A DNA stretch of 64,000 nt from Picosynechococcus sp. PCC 7117 (GCF_001693275.1 NZ_CP016477.1:1178001-1242000), one strand, 5' to 3'; counted from the first letter of the stretch, positions 54,201 through 63,235 are shown. A program made the numbers and translations. Notes: generated by a model not told the origin, from the letters alone.

Positions 54201-56402
54201 TTCTCCCGTGGCCCAGCGAGTTTTAAGGGGGCGAACTCCATCTTTACCTTGACGTAATAATTCCCAAAAAGCTTCGGGGTTGTCGGCTTGGGGAAAACGA
54301 CAACTGAGACCCACCACGGCAATTTCTTTGCCCTGAATTTTCGGCACCTGTGGTATTTTCTCTAGCGCTTGATTACCCTGAACCAAAAACTGAGCCAGGG
54401 TGCGAATGGTCGGATAATCATAGGCCAGGGTGGGGTCTAATTTTCGACCTAGCCAATCCTCTAAGTCGGCTGTGACCTGTACTGCTTGTACCGAATCCAG
54501 CCCATAACTGGCAAAGGGTTCCGTTTCGTCTAATTGTTGGGGCGTAATGCCGAGGCGATGGGCAATATTATCCTTAAGCCAGGCTTCAATTTGCTGTTGG
54601 TGCTGGTCAGGCTGGGGAAAATTCGTTGATGTTGTCGTAGAAGGGGTAACGGCTTGTGTCCCAATTCCTTTTCCTTCTTTTTGGTGGCTGGGTTGCCACT
54701 CCCCAACCACAGCCAAGCTTCCGTCTAGAAAACCAGCTTTGCAGGCATGGCGACGAATCTTCCCGCTGGATGTTTTGGGAATGCTACCGGGTTTAATAAA
54801 ACAAATGGCCTGGGGTTGCAGTTGATGTTCGGCGGCGATCGCCCCACGAATAGCTTGGGCTACTGCCGCGACATTTAATTTGCGGGCATATTTGCGCTCC
54901 ACTTCCTGGACAATGACTAGCTGTTCTTCCCCGTCAACGTCTATTGATACAGCGGCTCCGGCTCCCTGTCGTAAAGCGGGATGGGCCACTTCGACGGTTA
55001 ATTCAATGTCCTGGGGATAGTGGTTGCGCCCCCGGATAATCAGTAGATCCTTTAAACGGCCCGTAATATACAGTTCGCCACCTTGCAAAAAACCCAGATC
55101 GCCCGTGCGTAAAAAGCCCATTTCTGCACCAACGTTTCCCTGGAATTGTTGCTGGGTGAGGTCTGGTTTTTGCCAATAGCCCTGGGCAACACTTTCGCCC
55201 TTGACCCATACTTCGCCAATTTCACCGACGGCACATTCTGTTAAGGCCTGGGGGTCAACAATTTTGACAATTTGGTCACCAATCACCTCACCACTGCCGA
55301 CCAAAGTTACCGTTGTTTCTGTCCCCTGGGCAGGGCGGACTTGGTTGGCTTCGATACCTTGTTTGCTGACAGTAATTTCCTGGGGAAGCTGGGCATGGCC
55401 ATTACCACCGGAGACAATCAGGGTGGTTTCAGCCATACCATAGCAGGGATAAAATGCTGATTTTTGAAAGCCTGCTGTAGCGAAGGTTTTCGCAAAATTT
55501 TCGAGAGTCACAGCGCGGATCGGTTCGGCCCCGGAAAAAGCTAGTCGCCAACAACTCAAATCGAGTTCTCTGATTTGTTCCGGGGTAATTTGGCTGGCAC
55601 AGAGATCATAGGCAAAATTCGGCGCACCGCTGGTGGAAACCCGATAATCATTGATCGCCTTTAGCCACCGAAAAGGTCGCTGCAAAAAGGCCACGGGAGG
55701 CATTAAAATTTGCGTTGCTCCCACATAGATGGGCTGTAAAATCCCACCGATCAAGCCCATATCATGGTAGGGCGGCAACCAGGAAACGCCCATGCTGGCC
55801 TCTGTATCCTGGAATCCTTGGTTAATCAAGCCGGAGTTGTGGATCAAATTGTGGTGGGAAACCATCACTCCTTTAGGATCGCCCGTGGAGCCACTGGTGT
55901 ATTGCAAAAAAGCGAGATCTGTGCCGGAAATGTTCGGTTTTTGCCAGTTTTTTCCTGAACTTAATTCAATTTGATCTGTAGCCAAACAATGAAAGTCTGT
56001 GCCTTCTAAAGCTTCGAGGCGATCGGCAATTTTATCTTTAAGTTCTGTTGTGGTAAGGGCAAATTTTGCCTGGGCATCTTGGATAATGCTATGGAGGCGG
56101 TCAAAGGATTTATTCGGCCGTGGTGGGTAAGCTGGCACCGCAACAACACCAGCATACAAACATCCCAAAAAGGCACCGATAAACTCTAGACCCGGTGGAT
56201 AAAGTAATAATGCCCGTTGCCCTTGGGCCTGGTTAGCTTGCAAAAAAGCGGCGATCGCCTGGGCTTTTTGGTCTAATGCTTCGTAGGTCAGGGCCGCAGA
56301 TTCCGTTTCGCCATCAGCCAGAAAACTAAACACGGTTTTCCGCGCCTGAAGTTTAGCTCTGTACTGGAGCAGATCGACGAAATTTGCAAATTGACCAACC
56401 AT
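48237..56402 (-). CDS. ols: Olefin synthase, modular type I polyketide synthase
   Basis: One 2721-residue polypeptide. Domains in order: fatty acyl-AMP ligase (1 to about 585; YTSGSTGDPKGVMVSH), ACP1 (Ser637 in YGLDSVQ), ketosynthase (about 695-1120; Cys846 in DTACSSS), acyltransferase (about 1180-1500; Ser1289 in GHSVGEY), ketoreductase (about 1775-1960; GGLGAIG near 1783), ACP2 (Ser2065 in LGMDSLM), sulfotransferase (from about 2146; SSPRSGSTLL) and thioesterase (Ser2532 in GHSMGS). The known Ols reaction activates a fatty acid, extends it once, reduces, sulfates the beta-hydroxyl, then hydrolyses and decarboxylates to a terminal alkene. No dehydratase or enoylreductase is present. Confidence 0.95.
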   Translation of the reverse strand: MVGQFANFVDLLQYRAKLQARKTVFSFLADGETESAALTYEALDQKAQAIAAFLQANQAQGQRALLLYPPGLEFIGAFLGCLYAGVVAVPAYPPRPNKSFDRLHSIIQDAQAKFALTTTELKDKIADRLEALEGTDFHCLATDQIELSSGKNWQKPNISGTDLAFLQYTSGSTGDPKGVMVSHHNLIHNSGLINQGFQDTEASMGVSWLPPYHDMGLIGGILQPIYVGATQILMPPVAFLQRPFRWLKAINDYRVSTSGAPNFAYDLCASQITPEQIRELDLSCWRLAFSGAEPIRAVTLENFAKTFATAGFQKSAFYPCYGMAETTLIVSGGNGHAQLPQEITVSKQGIEANQVRPAQGTETTVTLVGSGEVIGDQIVKIVDPQALTECAVGEIGEVWVKGESVAQGYWQKPDLTQQQFQGNVGAEMGFLRTGDLGFLQGGELYITGRLKDLLIIRGRNHYPQDIELTVEVAHPALRQGAGAAVSIDVDGEEQLVIVQEVERKYARKLNVAAVAQAIRGAIAAEHQLQPQAICFIKPGSIPKTSSGKIRRHACKAGFLDGSLAVVGEWQPSHQKEGKGIGTQAVTPSTTTSTNFPQPDQHQQQIEAWLKDNIAHRLGITPQQLDETEPFASYGLDSVQAVQVTADLEDWLGRKLDPTLAYDYPTIRTLAQFLVQGNQALEKIPQVPKIQGKEIAVVGLSCRFPQADNPEAFWELLRQGKDGVRPLKTRWATGEWGGFLENIDQFEPQFFGISPREAEQMDPQQRLLLEVTWEALERANIPAESLRHSQTGVFVGISNSDYAQLQVRENNPINPYMGTGNAHSIAANRLSYFLDLRGVSLSIDTACSSSLVAVHLACQSLINGESELAIAAGVNLILTPDVTQTFTQAGMMSKTGRCQTFDAGADGYVRGEGCGVVLLKPLAQAERDGDNILAVIHGSAVNQDGRSNGLTAPNGRSQQAVIRQALAQAGITAADLAYLEAHGTGTPLGDPIEINSLKAVLQTAQREQPCVVGSVKTNIGHLEAAAGIAGLIKVILSLEHGMIPQHLHFKQLNPRIDLDGLVTIASKDQPWSGGSQKRFAGVSSFGFGGTNAHVIVGDYPQQKSPLAPPATQDRPWHLLTLSAKNSQALNALQKSYGDYLAQHPSVDPRDLCLSANTGRSPFKERRFFVFKQVADLQQTLNQDFLAQPRLSSPAKIAFLFTGQGSQYYGMGQQLYQTSSLFRQVLDECDRLWQTYSPEAPALTDLLYGDHNPDLVHETVYTQPLLFAVEYAIAQLWLSWGVTPDFCMGHSVGEYVAACLAGVFSLADGMKLITARGKLMHALPSNGSMAAVFADKTVIKPYLSEHLTVGAENGSHLVLSGKTPCLEASIHKLQSQGIKTKPLKVSHAFHSPLMAPMLAEFREIAEQITFHPPRIPLISNVTGGQIEAEIAQADYWVKHVSQPVKFVQSIQTLAQSGANVYLEIGVKPVLLSMGRHCLAEQEAVWLPSLRPHSEPWPEILTSLGKLYEQGLNIDWQTVEAGDRRRKLILPTYPFQRQRYWFNQGSWQTVETEPVNPAPDDLNDWLYQVAWMPLDTLVSAPEPSAKLWLILGDHHHSHQPIEAQFKNAQRVYLGQSNHFPTAAPWEVSADALDNLFTHVGSQNLAGILYLCPPEEDPEDLDEIQKQTSGFALQLIQTLYQQKIAVPCWFVTHQSQRVLETDAVAGFAQGGLWGLAQAIALEHPELWGGIIDVDDSLPNFAQICQQRQVQQLAVRQQKLYGAQLKKQPPLPQKNLQIQPQQTYLVTGGLGAIGRKITQWLAAAGAEKIILVSRRAPAADQHTLPTNAVVYPCDLADAAQVAKLFQTYPHVKGIFHAAGTLADGLLQQQTWQKFQTVAAAKMKGTWHLHRHSQKLDLDFFVLFSSVAGVLGSPGQGNYAAANRGMTAIAQYRQAQGLPALAIHWGPWAEGGMANSLSNQNLAWLPPPQGLTILEKVLGAQGEMGVFKPDWQNLAKQFPEFAKTHYFAAVIPSAEAVPPTASIFDKLINLEASQRADYLLDYLRRSVAQILKLEIEQIHSHDSLLDLGMDSLMIMEAIASLKQDLQLMLYPREIYERPRLDVLTAYLAAEFTKAHDSEAATATAAIPSQSLSVKTKKPWQKPDHKNPNPIAFILSSPRSGSTLLRVMLAGHPGLYSPPELHLLPFETMGDRHQELGLSHLGEGLQRALMDLENLTPEASQAKVNQWVEANTPIAEIYAYLQRRAGQRLLIDKSPSYGSDRHILDHSEILFDQAKYIHLVRHPYAVIESFTRLRMDKLLGAEQQNPYALAESIWRTSNRNILDLGHMVAADRYLQVIYEDLVRDPRKVLTDICDFLGVDFDEALLNPYSGDRLTDGLHQQSMGVGDPNFLQHKTIDPALADKWRSITLPAALQPDTIQLAETFAYDLPQEPQLTPQTQSLPPMVERFVTVRGLETCLCEWGDRHQPLVLLLHGILEQGASWQLIAPQLAAQGYWVVAPDLRGHGKSAHAQSYSMLDFLADVDALAKQLGDRPFTLVGHSMGSIIGAMYAGIRQTQVEKLILVETIVPNDIDDAETGNHLTTHLDYLAAPPQHPTFPSLEVAARRLRQATPQLPKDLSAFLTQRSTKPVEKGVQWRWDAFLRTRAGIEFNGISRRRYLALLKDIQAPITLIYGDQSEFNRPADLQAIQAALPQAQRLTVAGGHNLHFENPQAIAQIVYQQLQTPVPKTQ

Positions 56403-56598
56403 GTATGCCTTAGCAACTCCTGTGAATGGAAATTCTGGACTCCGTATCCTAGCAATTTTTACGAATACCCACGGGCCATAGCCTAGTTAACCATATTAAA
56501 CCGTGAGTTCCCTCCCCACGGTAAATCCTCCCAAAATCCGCCGTTCCTTCGATTATGGCGGGCCTGGTTTCAACTGATTTGAGTGTAAAAGCCCTAGG

Positions 56599-57498
56599 CT
56601 ACGCTGACTGTTGTCGCCCTAACCAATCGAGTAAATAGCCGTTGACTAATGCCGGAGCTTCATCCTGGGGACAATGGCCGACATTATCGAGGGGAATAAA
56701 CTCAATCTGAGGATATTGGGCGACAAGGGCACGGCCCAGATCAACTGGTTCCCACGGATCCGCTGTTCCCCACAAAACTGCCGTGGGGCAATGCAACTGG
56801 GGCAGCAGGTCGTCCGGGAGTGGCCCCTGGGAATAGCTCGTAAAGGCCAGGAAAACCGCTGCCGCCCCTGGGTCCTGGGCGGGGGTCAGGATCAGCTCCA
56901 CCAACTCATCGGTAATCGCTGTTTTGTCTCGGTAGGCCTGGGCTAAAATTTTGCGGATTGTTTTCGGCTGGGCCAATTGCTTAAAGAACAAGGAACCGAG
57001 GGGGGTTTGGGTCAAGAGTTTTTGGAAGAGGGGAACGCCCCAGCGTTGATAAAAAGGTGCTTTTAAAAGATTGCGCTCATGGAACAGCCGCAGGGAAAAA
57101 TTGAGTGCCACAACCCCCCGCACCCAGTGGGGATAGGACACAGCCGCCTGCATGACAACGACACAACCAATGGAATTACCAACTAGAAAAGCCGGTTCAC
57201 CAATGATTTCAGCACAGAACGCCTTAATCTGGGTGGCCCAAGTTTCAAAAGTGTAGTCCGCTTCAACCTCCGGTTGGGGTTTTGCCGATTTCCCAAAGCC
57301 CAGTAAGTCGATGGCATAGCAGCGGTAATGTTCCCCTAAAACCGGAAGATTTTTGCGCCAATGACCGGCCGAGGCCCCAAAGCCATGGACGAAAAGAACG
57401 GGCAGCCCCTGGGTGCCCCACTGACGATAGTTAATATTGAAGCCGTGCCATTGCCAGCTGTAATCGGTATGGGGATGAGCGGGGGAAGTAATGGTCAT
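56599..57498 (-). CDS. Alpha/beta hydrolase fold protein
   Basis: The 299-residue protein has the oxyanion loop VLFVHGFGASAGHWRKN, the nucleophile elbow VGNSIGCVV (Ser109), a likely acid in WGTADPWEPVD and His in NVGHCPQDEAP. It is typical of soluble bacterial and plastid alpha/beta hydrolases; the substrate is unknown. It lies 196 bp upstream of the olefin synthase and 39 bp after yidD on the same strand. A short inverted repeat (ACCGTG with CACGGT near 56500-56522) with TTTAAT after it on the minus strand might weakly separate it from ols. Confidence 0.85.
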   Translation of the reverse strand: MTITSPAHPHTDYSWQWHGFNINYRQWGTQGLPVLFVHGFGASAGHWRKNLPVLGEHYRCYAIDLLGFGKSAKPQPEVEADYTFETWATQIKAFCAEIIGEPAFLVGNSIGCVVVMQAAVSYPHWVRGVVALNFSLRLFHERNLLKAPFYQRWGVPLFQKLLTQTPLGSLFFKQLAQPKTIRKILAQAYRDKTAITDELVELILTPAQDPGAAAVFLAFTSYSQGPLPDDLLPQLHCPTAVLWGTADPWEPVDLGRALVAQYPQIEFIPLDNVGHCPQDEAPALVNGYLLDWLGRQQSA

Positions 57499-57537
57499 GG
57501 TGAGCGATGGATAAAACCGAAATGAGGAACAAATGTC

Positions 57538-57780
57538 CTAGGGTGCGTTGTCTAAATCGTGATGGCAAAGATGGGGTACCGGATCATAACCCCCAGGGTG
57601 AAACGGGTGACAGCGGCCAAGGCGCTTTAGGGCGAGCCAACTGCCCCGGAGTACACCAAAGCGTTCCACGGCTTCGAGGGCATATTGGGAACAGGTGGGC
57701 TGAAAGCGACAACTGGGGGGGAATAGAGGGGAAATCCAGCGACGGTAGCCTTTGATGCTCCAGAGGATTAAGCTTTTCAT
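57538..57780 (-). CDS. yidD: Membrane protein insertion efficiency factor YidD
   Basis: The 80-residue protein shows the YidD pattern [33 protein letters not shown] and [12 protein letters not shown], with the three conserved cysteines. It aids YidC-dependent membrane protein insertion. It usually sits next to rnpA and yidC; here it follows ftsH by 5 bp instead, so it is likely translated from the ftsH transcript. Confidence 0.92.
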   Translation of the reverse strand: MKSLILWSIKGYRRWISPLFPPSCRFQPTCSQYALEAVERFGVLRGSWLALKRLGRCHPFHPGGYDPVPHLCHHDLDNAP

Positions 57781-57785
57781 GGCAT

Positions 57786-59699
57786 TTAGGCAACGGAAGC
57801 GGTTTTTTGGAGGTCGATGGTTTGACCAAGGGCTTCGTTAACGAGACGACTAAAGTCTTCGCCTTCGATGGTTTCTTCTTCGATGAGACGATCCACCAGG
57901 CGATCGACAAGTTGACGATTGTCCCGAATAATTTGCTTGGCAGTTTCGTAGCACTCGTTGATAATTTCGCGCACCTTGAGGTCAATGCGCTGGGCGATCG
58001 CCTCGGAATATTCAGGCCGCTCCCCAAACCAATCATTTCTGAGGAAAACTTCACCCCGATTAGTTTCTAGGGCAAAGTGACCCAGTTCTGACATCCCAAA
58101 CTTTGTCACCATTTGACGGGCAATGTTCGTGAGCATTTGGATATCCTGGGAGGCTCCAGAGGTGATTTCATCGTAGCCAAAGACAATATCCTCGGCGGCG
58201 CGTCCCCCCAGGGCCACGGCGATTTGGGCGCGGAATTGGGCTTTGGTGGTCAGACCCTGTTCTTCGTTGGGGGTAAACCAGGTTAAACCTTGGGCGCGGC
58301 CCCGGGGAATAATGGTGACTTTCTGGAGGGGATCGTGGTCTTTGAGGATGGTGCCAACAATGGCATGGCCCACTTCGTGGTAGGCAATGAGACGTTTACT
58401 TTTGCCATCGGTGAGGGCTGTTCCCTCCATCCCTGCTACGACCCGATCAATGGCGTCATTGATTTCGCTAGTGGTAATTGCTTCTTTGCGGCGGCGGGCG
58501 GTGAAAATGGCGGCTTCGTTGAGTAAGTTTGCTAGATCTGCCCCCGAAAAACCAGGGGTACGCCGGGCGATCGCCTCTAGATCAACATCCTCAGCGACTT
58601 TTTTATCTTGGGCATGGACTTCGAGGATTGCTAAACGCCCCAAACGGTCTGGATAATCCACAGTCACCTGGCGATCAAAGCGGCCGGGGCGCAGGAGAGC
58701 TTGATCTAAGACATCAGGGCGGTTAGTTGCGGCGATGACAATAATTCCGGAATTTCCTTCAAAACCATCCATTTCTGTGAGCAATTGGTTTAGGGTCTGC
58801 TCCCGCTCATCGTTTCCTCCACCAATGCCTGCACCCCGTTGGCGACCGACCGCATCAATTTCATCGATAAACACAAGACAGGGAGCATTTTCCTGGGCCT
58901 TGCGGAAGAGATCCCGTACCCGTGACGCGCCGACCCCCACAAACATTTCCACAAATTCCGAGCCGGAAATACTAAAAAAAGGTACACCCGCTTCTCCGGC
59001 GATCGCCTTTGCTAGGAGCGTTTTACCCGTCCCCGGTGGGCCAATGAGGAGCATTCCTCTGGGGATCTTCGCACCAATCGCCGTAAATTTATTCGGTTCT
59101 TTTAAGAAAGTGACTACTTCAGCGAGTTCTTCCTTAGCTTCCTCGACCCCAGCCACATCCTTAAACATGATCCCCGTTTCCGCTTCCATCTGAAAGCGCG
59201 CTTTAGAACGACCAAAGTTCATGGCGTTATTCTGCATACTGGCCGAGCGGCGGATAATCAGCACTAGCCCCCCGATCAGAATCCCAAAAAGCAGGAGATT
59301 GGTAAAAATGGCGATCGCCACCGAATGATCCTGGGAAGGCACCACCTCAAAGTCAACGTTATTTTCCCGGAGAGCGGCGAGGAGTTCTTGGTTATTGTTG
59401 AGGAGCTGGATAGTCTGGGCTTCTTCCTCAGTTTGCCCCCGGAGTGTGACCTGGGCCGTATTGGTTTCTGGGTCAAGGACGAAGCGATCCACATGGTTTT
59501 GCCGGATATCCTGGAGCAGCTCTCCGTAGTTCAAGGTCTCCGTCGATTCCGTTGATTCTGTCTGGGCGATCGCCGCCGCTCCCCCCCCCCACAGTAAGGC
59601 TTGGCTCAAAAGAAAATTAGCCATCCCAGCCCGCCACTTAAAACGAGGTTTGGCCTGATGCTTCTGCTTGCTCGGAAGGAGGTGACGATAGTGCTTCAT
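57786..59699 (-). CDS. ftsH: ATP-dependent zinc metalloprotease FtsH
   Basis: The ATG at 59699 gives 637 residues; the frame extends to 59852 but the added part has no family features. The protein has an N-terminal hydrophobic segment with a signal-like AAAIAQ, a lumenal or periplasmic domain and a second helix ([20 protein letters not shown]). The AAA domain has [11 protein letters not shown] (Lys226), [10 protein letters not shown] and [19 protein letters not shown], and the zinc site is HEVGH (441-445). FtsH degrades damaged membrane proteins, including photosystem II D1 in cyanobacteria. It leads a same-strand run ftsH-yidD-hydrolase-ols. Confidence 0.94.
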   Translation of the reverse strand: MKHYRHLLPSKQKHQAKPRFKWRAGMANFLLSQALLWGGGAAAIAQTESTESTETLNYGELLQDIRQNHVDRFVLDPETNTAQVTLRGQTEEEAQTIQLLNNNQELLAALRENNVDFEVVPSQDHSVAIAIFTNLLLFGILIGGLVLIIRRSASMQNNAMNFGRSKARFQMEAETGIMFKDVAGVEEAKEELAEVVTFLKEPNKFTAIGAKIPRGMLLIGPPGTGKTLLAKAIAGEAGVPFFSISGSEFVEMFVGVGASRVRDLFRKAQENAPCLVFIDEIDAVGRQRGAGIGGGNDEREQTLNQLLTEMDGFEGNSGIIVIAATNRPDVLDQALLRPGRFDRQVTVDYPDRLGRLAILEVHAQDKKVAEDVDLEAIARRTPGFSGADLANLLNEAAIFTARRRKEAITTSEINDAIDRVVAGMEGTALTDGKSKRLIAYHEVGHAIVGTILKDHDPLQKVTIIPRGRAQGLTWFTPNEEQGLTTKAQFRAQIAVALGGRAAEDIVFGYDEITSGASQDIQMLTNIARQMVTKFGMSELGHFALETNRGEVFLRNDWFGERPEYSEAIAQRIDLKVREIINECYETAKQIIRDNRQLVDRLVDRLIEEETIEGEDFSRLVNEALGQTIDLQKTASVA

Positions 59700-60180
59700 A
59701 TTTCGGAGGGACAACGACAGAGAAACTGTTCTTATTCTAGAGTTTTCCTTTCCTAATCGGGGTGCTTCCCTTGGTTTTACGCCAAAATCTCCCTCTGTTT
59801 CCCGCAAATTTCCTCGCCCAAAAGCCGTTACCAATAGCCGCTTAATCACCATGGCAAGGAATAAATTGAATCTTGATCACAGAAAAAACTCCGACTCTAT
59901 CCACAGTGATTTTTTGGCTGAACTTTCACCACCCCAAAAAAGTTTAGATCGTGACTCGCATTGTAATCCCAGACGATGGTTTAGCTTGATCTTTGGAGCG
60001 TTAAGGAAAAAAACGATGGTTGCTGTCCGTTGATAAATACAGTAGGTTAATTTTTTTTGTAATTTATTTTTGGGCTGCGGTATGGGATGGTGTTTTTGCT
60101 AAGTTGAAGCCGAGATTGTTAAAAAAAAGAACTAACCGCAATCTCGAATTTCAGTCAAAAACGGCGCAAAGACAGAAAAC
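59700..60180. promoter_or_regulatory. Divergent intergenic region between ftsH and the MscS gene
   Basis: The 481-bp stretch should hold the ftsH promoter on one side and the channel gene promoter on the other. It is AT-rich from about 60030 with T- and A-runs. A 60-codon plus-strand frame (59851-60033) has an ATG but a low-information, basic translation and no ribosome site, so I leave it uncalled. No RNA gene was recognised. Confidence 0.5.
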
Positions 60181-61818
60181 ATGAATGGGATATTCCTCGA
60201 TCTTGGTGTGGTGATCGCCGAGATTATTCTCTTTTTAATCGCGATCACAGTGGGGCAATTTTTAATTATTTTGACCCTGAAACGTCTAGCCCAATGGGTG
60301 CCAGAAAAACAAGGACAAAATCCCCTAAATTTAACCCAAAAAATCCTTAATAAATCCCTCTTCGTTATTAAGATCACCGGGGCCATAATCATTGCTGCCT
60401 TAAATAGTTATTTATTCTTTCAACAAAAATCCCCTTACCTTTATCTCCTTGATTTAATTAACGGCATCTCTCCAGAACAGTGGCAAAGGCTCGCCCTCGG
60501 TTTATTAAAAAGTGTTTTACTTCTGTTGCTCGTGAGTTTAATGATCGCTTCTCTGCGCCCACGCCTGAAACGGGCTGGCGATCGCCTCAAGGCTTGGAAA
60601 AATATCGAAGGCAATAACCACAGCTTAGATACCCTCTTTAAGGCCATTGATTTGGCGATCGCCAATGGTCTTTGGATTTTGGCCCTGGTGGTGTGCCTCA
60701 ATTTTTTGTTTGTCCCTCCGAGCATTACCCAATATTTTTATCTCGCGATCAAAGTTTATTTTTTGCTTTGTTTTGGGATCATTGCTGTGCGGGCATCGTT
60801 TTCTTTGCTGGATACTTTAGATGGTTTATCAACGGAATTTATTGCCAAACATCCCCGGTCTCCCCTGCGTTTTTATCCTCGGTTTCGTTATTTATTGGGC
60901 CTCACAAAACGCTGTTTAGAAACGGGTATTTATCTGGCGATCGCCGGGGTGATTTGTGCCCAATTACCCCTCCTCGATCACATTGCCCCCTATGCGATCC
61001 CGGCGAATCAAATTATCCTGATTATTTTTATTGCGGCCCTGGTGATCGAACTAAGCAATATCATTGTCGAAAAATTATTGTTGCGATCGCCAAACCTCAG
61101 TCCTGTCCAACAACGCCGTCGTTTAACCTTTATTCCCCTGGTGCAAAACACCGTACGCTACTGCATTTACTTTGTGAGTGGCGTTTCAATTCTCTATGTC
61201 TTTGACATTGACCCGACGCCGATTCTCGCCGGGGCTGGGATCTTGGGTTTAGCAGTGGGGCTTGGGGCGCAAAATTTAATCAATGACCTCGTCAATGGCT
61301 TTTCCATTTTGTTGCAAAATTACTACCTTGTCGGTGATTTTGTCGAAACGGATAATGCCACAGGCCTTGTCGAAGAAATGGATCTGCGGGTCACACGCAT
61401 CCGCGATACAGGGGGACGGCTACATATCATCCGCAATGGCGACATCAAGACCATTGTGAATTACTCCAAAGATTATGTGTATGCGGTAGTTTATGTTGGG
61501 GTCGCTTACGATTCAGATTTAGACCATGTGTATCAGGTTCTAGGGGATGTAGGCCACCAAATTCAAGGCTTACACCCTGATGTACTCGAACCGACCCGCA
61601 TTGATGGCCTCGATAACTTTGCCGAATCTGAACTCACCATCCGCACGGTTACCAAGGTGAAACCAGGAAAACATCTACCGGTGCAGCGCCTCCTGCGGAA
61701 GTTAATTAAAGAAGCCTTCGACCGCGAACAGATCGAAATTCCCTTTGCCCGCCGTGTACTCATCTTCAAAAATGAAGCCCCTGACCTCGATTCACTTCGA
61801 GATTTGGAAAATATGTAA
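60181..61818 (+). CDS. MscS-family mechanosensitive channel
   Basis: The 545-residue membrane protein has several N-terminal helices and a C-terminal MscS core. The pore-lining helix has the Gly/Ala pattern AGAGILGLAVGLGAQNLIND. After it come FSILLQNYYLVGDFVETDNATG (beta domain start), IRNGDIKTIVNYSKDYVYA and a cytosolic alpha/beta part. Such channels release solutes on hypo-osmotic shock. The extra N-terminal helices (about 300 residues before the core) put it in the larger MscS subgroup. The ATG at 60181 is preceded by AT-rich sequence without a strong ribosome site. Confidence 0.88.
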   Translation: MNGIFLDLGVVIAEIILFLIAITVGQFLIILTLKRLAQWVPEKQGQNPLNLTQKILNKSLFVIKITGAIIIAALNSYLFFQQKSPYLYLLDLINGISPEQWQRLALGLLKSVLLLLLVSLMIASLRPRLKRAGDRLKAWKNIEGNNHSLDTLFKAIDLAIANGLWILALVVCLNFLFVPPSITQYFYLAIKVYFLLCFGIIAVRASFSLLDTLDGLSTEFIAKHPRSPLRFYPRFRYLLGLTKRCLETGIYLAIAGVICAQLPLLDHIAPYAIPANQIILIIFIAALVIELSNIIVEKLLLRSPNLSPVQQRRRLTFIPLVQNTVRYCIYFVSGVSILYVFDIDPTPILAGAGILGLAVGLGAQNLINDLVNGFSILLQNYYLVGDFVETDNATGLVEEMDLRVTRIRDTGGRLHIIRNGDIKTIVNYSKDYVYAVVYVGVAYDSDLDHVYQVLGDVGHQIQGLHPDVLEPTRIDGLDNFAESELTIRTVTKVKPGKHLPVQRLLRKLIKEAFDREQIEIPFARRVLIFKNEAPDLDSLRDLENM

Positions 61819-61901
61819 GACTTTTGTAATAGCTGGGCTCAAAATAGGCGAAATTCAGTCTAATGGGAGCAGTAGTTGTCTAAAATCCAAGATTATTTGT
61901 C

Positions 61902-63200
61902 ATGTCTAAAGCTGCCTTATCCGGAAAAATGTTGGCGATCGCCCTTGCAACCCTTAGTAGTGTTGTACCCTTGGGACGCGCCCAAGCCCAAACTGTTTTT
62001 GGAGAAGCAGAGATCAACCCCGAATCCATGGCGGCGATCGCCGTCCCCCTCAGTAACGGTGGCTATAACCTCCTCGTGGTCGAACAGCTCGAACGGGAAG
62101 ACCGCAAAGAATGTTGGGCTGAAAGTGGCGCAAATCCGACCAGCATTGATCCCCTGCTGCTGAACTTTGACTTTACTGGCTATTGTCGCCGCAGCACCGA
62201 TAGTAATGGCTACTCCATGCGGATCAATGGGCAAGATTTTGGCCAGAGCCACCTATTGCGCATCACTCGCTTCGAAAATGAAATTTTGTTGGTCGCCACT
62301 CCCAAAGATAACGATCAAGAAGAAATTGTCATTGGCCGCAGTAATGGTCTCACCGAAGGCTTCCTTAAGTTCAACCTCCTCCCCGGTTGGGAATTTACCC
62401 GCCGTACCTTTGAAGAGCGACCCCTGGGCCACTTTTACTTTTCTAACGAGGGCCGCCAGTTCGCCATCCTTAAAAAACCCACCATTGATGACTTAGTTGC
62501 GGGCATCACGCAGAGTTCAATTGTGACGGTCGATAGTCTCCCCGGTCTGGCAATCTCCCCACCAGAAATTACAAATCCCTCTGAAACGCCTGATCCCGGC
62601 AGTACGGTGGCCCAATTTACTGATATTAGTGGTGATATTTACCGTAACGAAATTGCCCAAGCGGTGAATGTCGGTTTTATCGCTGGTTTTAACGACAATA
62701 CCTTCCGCCCCACCGATGTCCTGACCCGCGAACAGTTGGTTTCCATGGCCATTGAAGGTCTCCAAGCTCTTCCTAATGCTTCCCTAGCTGTGCCCACCCA
62801 AGTTGCGAATGCCCCCTATCCTGATGTGGCTGCCGACCGTTGGAGTGCGGCGAAAATTACCTGGGCCCAGGCGAACAATATTGTCAGTGGCTATCCCGAT
62901 GGGACTTTCCAGCCTACTCAACCTGTCACCCGGGCCGAACTATTAGCTGTTCTCCGTCGCACCGCAGAATATGCCAAGGCCGCCCAAGGTCAACCGATGA
63001 CCCTCGTGGCCACCAATGGCCCCATTGCTTTTAGTGATACGGCGGGTCACTGGGCCAATGATTTGGCTGCCCAGATGTCTACTTACTGTCGCGTCGCTTC
63101 TCCTTTGAATGAAAGTGGCGATCGCTTTTTCCCTGATACTGCCTCCCAACGGAACTACGCCGCCGCTGCCACCCTCCGGACACTCCAATGTAGCGTGTGA
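61902..63200 (+). CDS. DUF3747/SLH-domain surface protein
   Basis: The 432-residue protein has a signal peptide (LAIALATLSSVVPLGRAQAQ). An N-terminal DUF3747-type domain follows (CWAESGANPTSIDPLLLNFD, YCRRSTDSNGYSMRING), then three S-layer homology repeats at about 230-290, 305-360 and 370-430. The repeats have FTDISGDIYRNEIAQAVNVG, YPDVAADRWSAAKITWAQAN and FSDTAGHWANDLAAQM. SLH repeats anchor proteins to cell-wall polymers. In cyanobacteria such proteins are exported and attached near the peptidoglycan or outer membrane. Ligand or role beyond anchoring is unknown. Confidence 0.87.
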   Translation: MSKAALSGKMLAIALATLSSVVPLGRAQAQTVFGEAEINPESMAAIAVPLSNGGYNLLVVEQLEREDRKECWAESGANPTSIDPLLLNFDFTGYCRRSTDSNGYSMRINGQDFGQSHLLRITRFENEILLVATPKDNDQEEIVIGRSNGLTEGFLKFNLLPGWEFTRRTFEERPLGHFYFSNEGRQFAILKKPTIDDLVAGITQSSIVTVDSLPGLAISPPEITNPSETPDPGSTVAQFTDISGDIYRNEIAQAVNVGFIAGFNDNTFRPTDVLTREQLVSMAIEGLQALPNASLAVPTQVANAPYPDVAADRWSAAKITWAQANNIVSGYPDGTFQPTQPVTRAELLAVLRRTAEYAKAAQGQPMTLVATNGPIAFSDTAGHWANDLAAQMSTYCRVASPLNESGDRFFPDTASQRNYAAAATLRTLQCSV

Positions 63201-63235
63201 TAAATTTTCCCTTTAAATCTTGGCCATAAAAAGGC

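Noticed and set aside
59851-60033. 60-codon plus-strand frame between ftsH and the MscS gene
   Set aside because: Has an ATG but basic, low-information sequence, no ribosome site, and lies in the probable ftsH promoter region.
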